This document shows, piece after piece, positions 9,783 to 64,000 of a DNA stretch of 64,000 nucleotides; the stretch's first letter is position 1, and each line of letters begins with the position of its first letter. Position numbers and translations under genes: made by a program. The stretch comes from Balanoglossus misakiensis (taxonomy: Eukaryota > Hemichordata), in contig CM082585.2 in the NCBI GenBank assembly GCA_040954595.2, positions 6,262,001-6,326,000 on the forward strand. The letters are read 5' to 3'. A model generated the notes under the pieces. That model worked only from the letters and a program-made list of their open reading frames with translations. It was not told the origin of the DNA and made no database searches.

Positions 9783-11661
9783 TTATTGAAAGCATTTGAA
9801 TACCATCATTTTATACACACTGCTGCAATCCTCGGGTTTTGAAAATAAAATACCTTTTCAATCGGATGAAATCCTAACGATATACACACCATGCAGTCTG
9901 TGCTAACAGTTGTGATTACGAGATGAATTTTCAAACAACCAAATCACAAAAAGAAACTTACAAAATCCACGCAAGCTATGGTGAGTTGTTTGACAGTCAC
10001 GGTATCACAAATCAATCTGGTCAAATCTGACTTCACTGCTGCAGGAAAATATGGCATCATGGCTATTACATCAAAATGCGGATTATTAAAAATAAAAAAA
10101 ATATATGTACAAAGCATTGGTGGAGGTTTTGTTATTATTTTTAGTAATAAAATGCTGGCAGCTTGCTAAAGTCCCGAACACTGGCTTTGAAAAAAAGAGA
10201 GAAAAAAAACCCCACCCAGATAGGTAAATTATTAGCAAGTAAGAACACACTTGAGATGAGGCATGATGGATAATTGTTTTTGTATCAAGTGTATGACAAG
10301 TACAATAATATTTTAACATTTTTACTGGCAACAATAACAATAAAGATAAGAATCTCCTTGTTGAAGGTTAAATACCGAAGAACATAAATTGAGCCCAAGT
10401 TATCTAAATTTGGATTGTTTCATGTTTGGGGATAAAAATGATTGTCAAAAGAAAAAATAAAACATAAAGTCTGTCAGCAATAAAATTGTGCTTGTCAAGA
10501 GAATAAAATCCATGAGTTTGTTAACGAAATAAAAATTCAATGTGTCCCAAAAATTTGACAAAATATGCAGCATACAAAACATTACATTTCACGAGACAAT
10601 CTCTGTACACAAATCTAGGTAATTGGAAACTAAATTATAACAACACATACGTTGGGTGTTTTTTCAGTGTAGAAGTTTCACTCTGACATTGAGAGCAATC
10701 AAGGTGATTCGAGACAATGAAAGTCAACTACCCAACCAAATGATACACATATCTACAAATTACAAAAGACACACCGCCCTTAGTTGATATCATGTTCATG
10801 AGTTTGGTTCATTCATTTCCAATATTTATAGGTATTTTGGCCCTGGCCAAGCCGCCTTGAAATTGGTCAAAAATTTGACTGTCCACTTATAGGTTACTGC
10901 AACTAATCTCTCTACATACACAAACTGTCGAATGTATTAGTCTAGAGACAGCAAGCCAGTGTTGTCATGGCAATATCAGTAACATCTAGGTAATAGTACC
11001 AGTTAGCACACATTGGCAATTCATTAACATGATACTACCATTATTCACATTTTCTGGTCAGATCATTTTACAATGTCAAGTTTTTGTCACCTTAACCTTT
11101 AAACCCTGACCCCTTGTGACCTATGACATATGCACTGTGGGTGATAATAAATTTTAAGTGATACCTTCTAAGTAACTCAGTTCTAGCAAACTATTTGGCA
11201 ATGTCTGCATTTTCTTTGCAGGTATTAATGTGGCATTAATAAGTTATGTTAGTACAGACCTTTTTTTGCATGTAATTTTGTTAAATTTTGGCTATAGCAC
11301 CCTAAAACTAAAATAATATAGACAGCGGAAACATTTTACACACAGATTTCATTTACACAATTATTGGCTGTATTTACACACACAACAACAACAAATTCTG
11401 GAAGAGTTCAAAAAATCTCTCTACTTCTGAAGCTGTCGTATGCCACAGCAGTAATATAAAGCTTTGTATACAGTCTGACACGACAAACTGCTCCATATCT
11501 TAATTTCGAAAATTATCTCCTTCTGCATCAAGGTCAAATTCAATCACTGTTGCATAGTACAAGTGTTTCCTGGTCCCTTTAATTCCTATACCAATATTTA
11601 TATATTTTTCATACGTTTTTGGCATTTCATGAAAGCTGTTAATTTACACTGAGAAAGAAAC

Positions 11662-11750
11662 TTAACCCTTTCACCACCATGGTTTGGTCCAAATCCATTG
11701 TTTTCTAAGGTAAAGTTGGACCTCTACATAGGTAAACAGGGGTGAAAGGG
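11662..11750. repeat. TTAA-MITE family A, copy 1
   Basis: Starts TTAACCCTTTCACC and ends GGTGAAAGGG; the right TTAA is decayed. The core CCATGGTTTGGTCCAAATCC is shared with the other copies. Confidence 0.8.
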
Positions 11751-12009
11751 GAAAAAGTAACAGTCCATCAAAAAAAAGAAGGCAGTTTTAATGATACATA
11801 TTATACTTTGAGTATGTTTAGCTCCAATATGATATGACAGCAAGACAATTGATAAATGCACAATAATTGCACAGATTTGCTTTTGAAAATTTCACGGAAG
11901 AAGATAAACAGTTTTAAAAACAAACAATAACCAACCGACGAATTCCTACCAAGAAATCAAAATACACCAACATACTGTGAGAATTATTTCCCCCTTCCAG
12001 TTGTACGGA

Positions 12010-12210
12010 TGAACTGTAAACCAGAAAATTTTCACGACGGGAAAATTTCGCGATATCAAAATCGGCAACTGTTACGCGTCCATTAATTCTCGTATTTCAC
12101 TGCATCTGTATCTCCGAAAAACATATTTATTTTTGCATTTTTTTTTGGCTCTTGTTAATTTAATTTCAAATGGTGTTCCATGAAATGTAAGTTTTTTTTT
12201 TAGAAATCAC
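12010..12210. repeat. Family E element, diverged copy
   Basis: Shares ACTGTAAA..GAAAATTTTC, the GCGATATCAAAA..GGCAACTGTTAC core and CTCGTATTTCACTGCATC with the intact copy at 59423-59637. The right boundary is uncertain. Confidence 0.65.
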
Positions 12211-13007
12211 CTGTTTTAATATGTAAATGAACAATTTTTATTTAGGAAACTAGCCAACAGACATTTTCACTGTACTTGGAGACAGGGAAAAAATGAACAG
12301 TGAAAAATTAAAAAGTAACTGGTCAAAGAAGATATAATTATTGGCAACAAACACGGGCCAAAAATGAACCCCAAAAGAATCATGTCATGGCAATTTATAA
12401 AGTGACAAAGTTAAGTACATCACTGACTCTACATATGAACATTTTTTAAACAAAAAATCTTTTAACGGCAACAACAGAAATCATTTTTTGGACTGCCACG
12501 GTATGGTGGTATTTAGACATGACATATCCATGAATATTTTTTGTATCAAAATTACCATAGCTTAGACACTAAACGTTTGGCGTGACCATGTTGTGAAATT
12601 CTGTGGCAAGTGTGCGGACAACATCAATTGGCACAGACAAAGATAACAGAATGCGACAATAATAACGTGTCTACCAAGTCAATGTACAGGCAAAGATAGC
12701 ACCTTATAGAATCACGTGATAATTTGACAAAGTTTATTGCATTTTGGCAAATATTTTGGGCAGTTTTTTTTTCTGTAAGGCTAGCTTCAGTGAATCTTTG
12801 CCAGTTGTAAAGTAATTCTTTCCAACTGTCGAAGGGTAAGAATTACAGTTTATCAGACTTGAAACACCAAACTGGAACTTTGTGGCATGGTCGCCTGTGT
12901 GTGACATTACAGAAGTTGTCATAGCATCTAAAGAAATGTGATTCAACTGGTTGTCATTAAAATTTCAATGGCTTTTTTATACATGTGACATTTCTGATCC
13001 ATAATGT

Positions 13008-13156
13008 GCAGTCAAACCTGTGTTAGTGGCCACCTCTATATACTGGCCACTTTGTTACAGTCCATGTGCAATTAACATGTGCATTAATTGACCTGTCTAT
13101 AAAGGCCAGTTTAGGAAATTCCCTTGACTGGCCACACTAGACAGGTTTGACTGTAT
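13008..13156. repeat. Family D inverted-repeat element, copy 1
   Basis: CAGTCAAACCTGTGTTAGTG at the left is mirrored by AGACAGGTTTGACTGTA at the right. The interior has GGCCACCTCTATATA and TCTATAAAGGCCA motifs. TA-flanked, like mariner-type MITEs. Confidence 0.8.
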
Positions 13157-13414
13157 GTGTGATGAAATCTTATTTTTTACATCACAGAAATGTGTGGTGC
13201 CTGCTTCCAATCAGTCCACAGAGATACCACAGATTTATTATGACATCCACCATCACTGTATATTGTGTATATTCTTCTGTAAGCCAATCACTCATCGAAA
13301 CATCAGCGTCCACATTATATTGTATTATCACTGTATGCCATATATTTCCCCATGTTGTTAAAACTCTCTGCCCACTTTGCGATGCCGGACATCACAAACT
13401 TCACTGTGTAGTGT

Positions 13415-63234
<49,820 letters not shown>

Positions 63235-63252
63235 GCTAGAACTGTTGGCCAG

Positions 63253-64000
63253 CTAAATGAAATAAAAGTTGATCGGCTGTGGGAGTTGGGGGCCCTGGGG
63301 TTGACGGCACTATTCGTAACACGATCCACACAGGACGTTTCCATATTTCACACAAACCACACTAGAGGCCCTCTTTTCCTTAGCAATGCATCATTCACAA
63401 TCATTTACTCCACGGACAGTTCCATTACAAGAGGTGCTATCCTGGATATTCCATTTCGGCAGGGGTGTGACCCGGCCCTGAATTTTTACAACGCGTATTG
63501 TGATGGACACAAGTATACCATGAATAATAATACAATTTCCAGCCAGCAATAAATCTCACAAAGAAATTAAACTTTAAAAAAAAATCACCAATGATTTATA
63601 TTGGAAGTGCTCTTTTGTCTACTTCCTTTTAATTCTTTTGTTCACTGAAATTGCAATATTTTTGCCATGCATGTACTATTTTCCATTGATTTAATTTATC
63701 CTTTTTATATTATATAGTTTTATGCATAGGTTACAGTTATTTTCAAAATTAATAAACACAATTTTTAACCTGGTGTAGAGAATTCACAAGCATTTCCCAA
63801 TAGGTATACAATATTGATATAACATAGCATACAGCAGTGTTATAATTAAACAATAGTCTTTTCACAAAAGTGACATATGAACTTACTACATATATTATGA
63901 GTTACCACATGCATGAGGAACCAGGAGAATAACCTTTTGACATCTTTCACTTTCACAACCAGAAATTGCTCTAACCCTATTGTATTCTACAATCGTGTTG
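63253..64000 (-). other. Upstream of DOCK exon 1: acceptor, then non-coding
   Basis: A good 3' splice site (TTTTATTTCATTTAG) ends at 63253, 18 nt before the ATG at 63234, and the intervening codons (LANSSS) are in frame and open. Exon 1 may therefore be internal or have a 5'UTR exon further left on the minus strand. No coding exon is recognisable from 63254 to the window edge. Confidence 0.45.

Larger units (their letters stand above)
9783..13414 (-). other. Presumed long DOCK 3'UTR and flanking non-coding DNA
   Basis: About 3.6 kb with no coding signal on either strand. It holds three repeat copies (11662-11750, 12010-12210, 13008-13156), the last two of which could have been exapted into the UTR. 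The UTR extent is inferred only from the nearest convergent gene. Confidence 0.35.

Overview
The window is nuclear DNA of an animal with many short introns. Every splice junction I modelled is GT-AG, intergenic and intronic DNA is AT-rich, and short inverted-repeat elements of several families are scattered through it. The proteins are clearly metazoan: FAM122/PABIR, CWC15 and a single DOCK-D (zizimin) gene equally close to vertebrate DOCK9, DOCK10 and DOCK11. One pre-duplication DOCK-D gene, introns of roughly 0.3-1 kb and this repeat style suggest a marine invertebrate, perhaps an invertebrate deuterostome (hemichordate, cephalochordate or echinoderm). A lophotrochozoan is not excluded from sequence alone.

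Layout: (1) 60-3011, minus strand: FAM122/PABIR-type PP2A-B55 inhibitor, 8 coding exons, 307 codons; its 3'UTR runs off the left edge. (2) 4792-6657, minus strand: single-coding-exon C2H2 zinc-finger protein, 621 aa, with a small 5'UTR intron. (3) 7725-9406, plus strand: CWC15 spliceosome factor, 6 exons, 220 aa, head-to-head with the zinc-finger gene; four AP-1-type sites lie in the shared upstream region. (4) About 9777-63234, minus strand: DOCK9/10/11-like Rho-family GEF, 48 constitutive-looking coding exons, 6498 nt, 2165 aa, plus two candidate microexons (24 nt and 6 nt) and two phase-symmetric cassette-like exons. Its 3' end is tail-to-tail with CWC15. All exon phases close without a break, so I regard the exon model as near complete except at the N-terminus.

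Nothing suggests that these four genes form one pathway; they look like ordinary housekeeping and signalling neighbours. I found no CRISPR, tRNA, rRNA or prokaryotic feature, and no clear undescribed biochemical system. The most interesting material is in the DOCK gene (microexons, a microsatellite made of 5' splice-site consensus, mobile elements packed against splice donors), in three unrelated MITE families that all end in TTAA, in a nested 110-nt foldback, and in an intronic repeat carrying several nuclear-receptor DR1 motifs.

The introns not listed individually hold nothing I can support beyond the repeats given.
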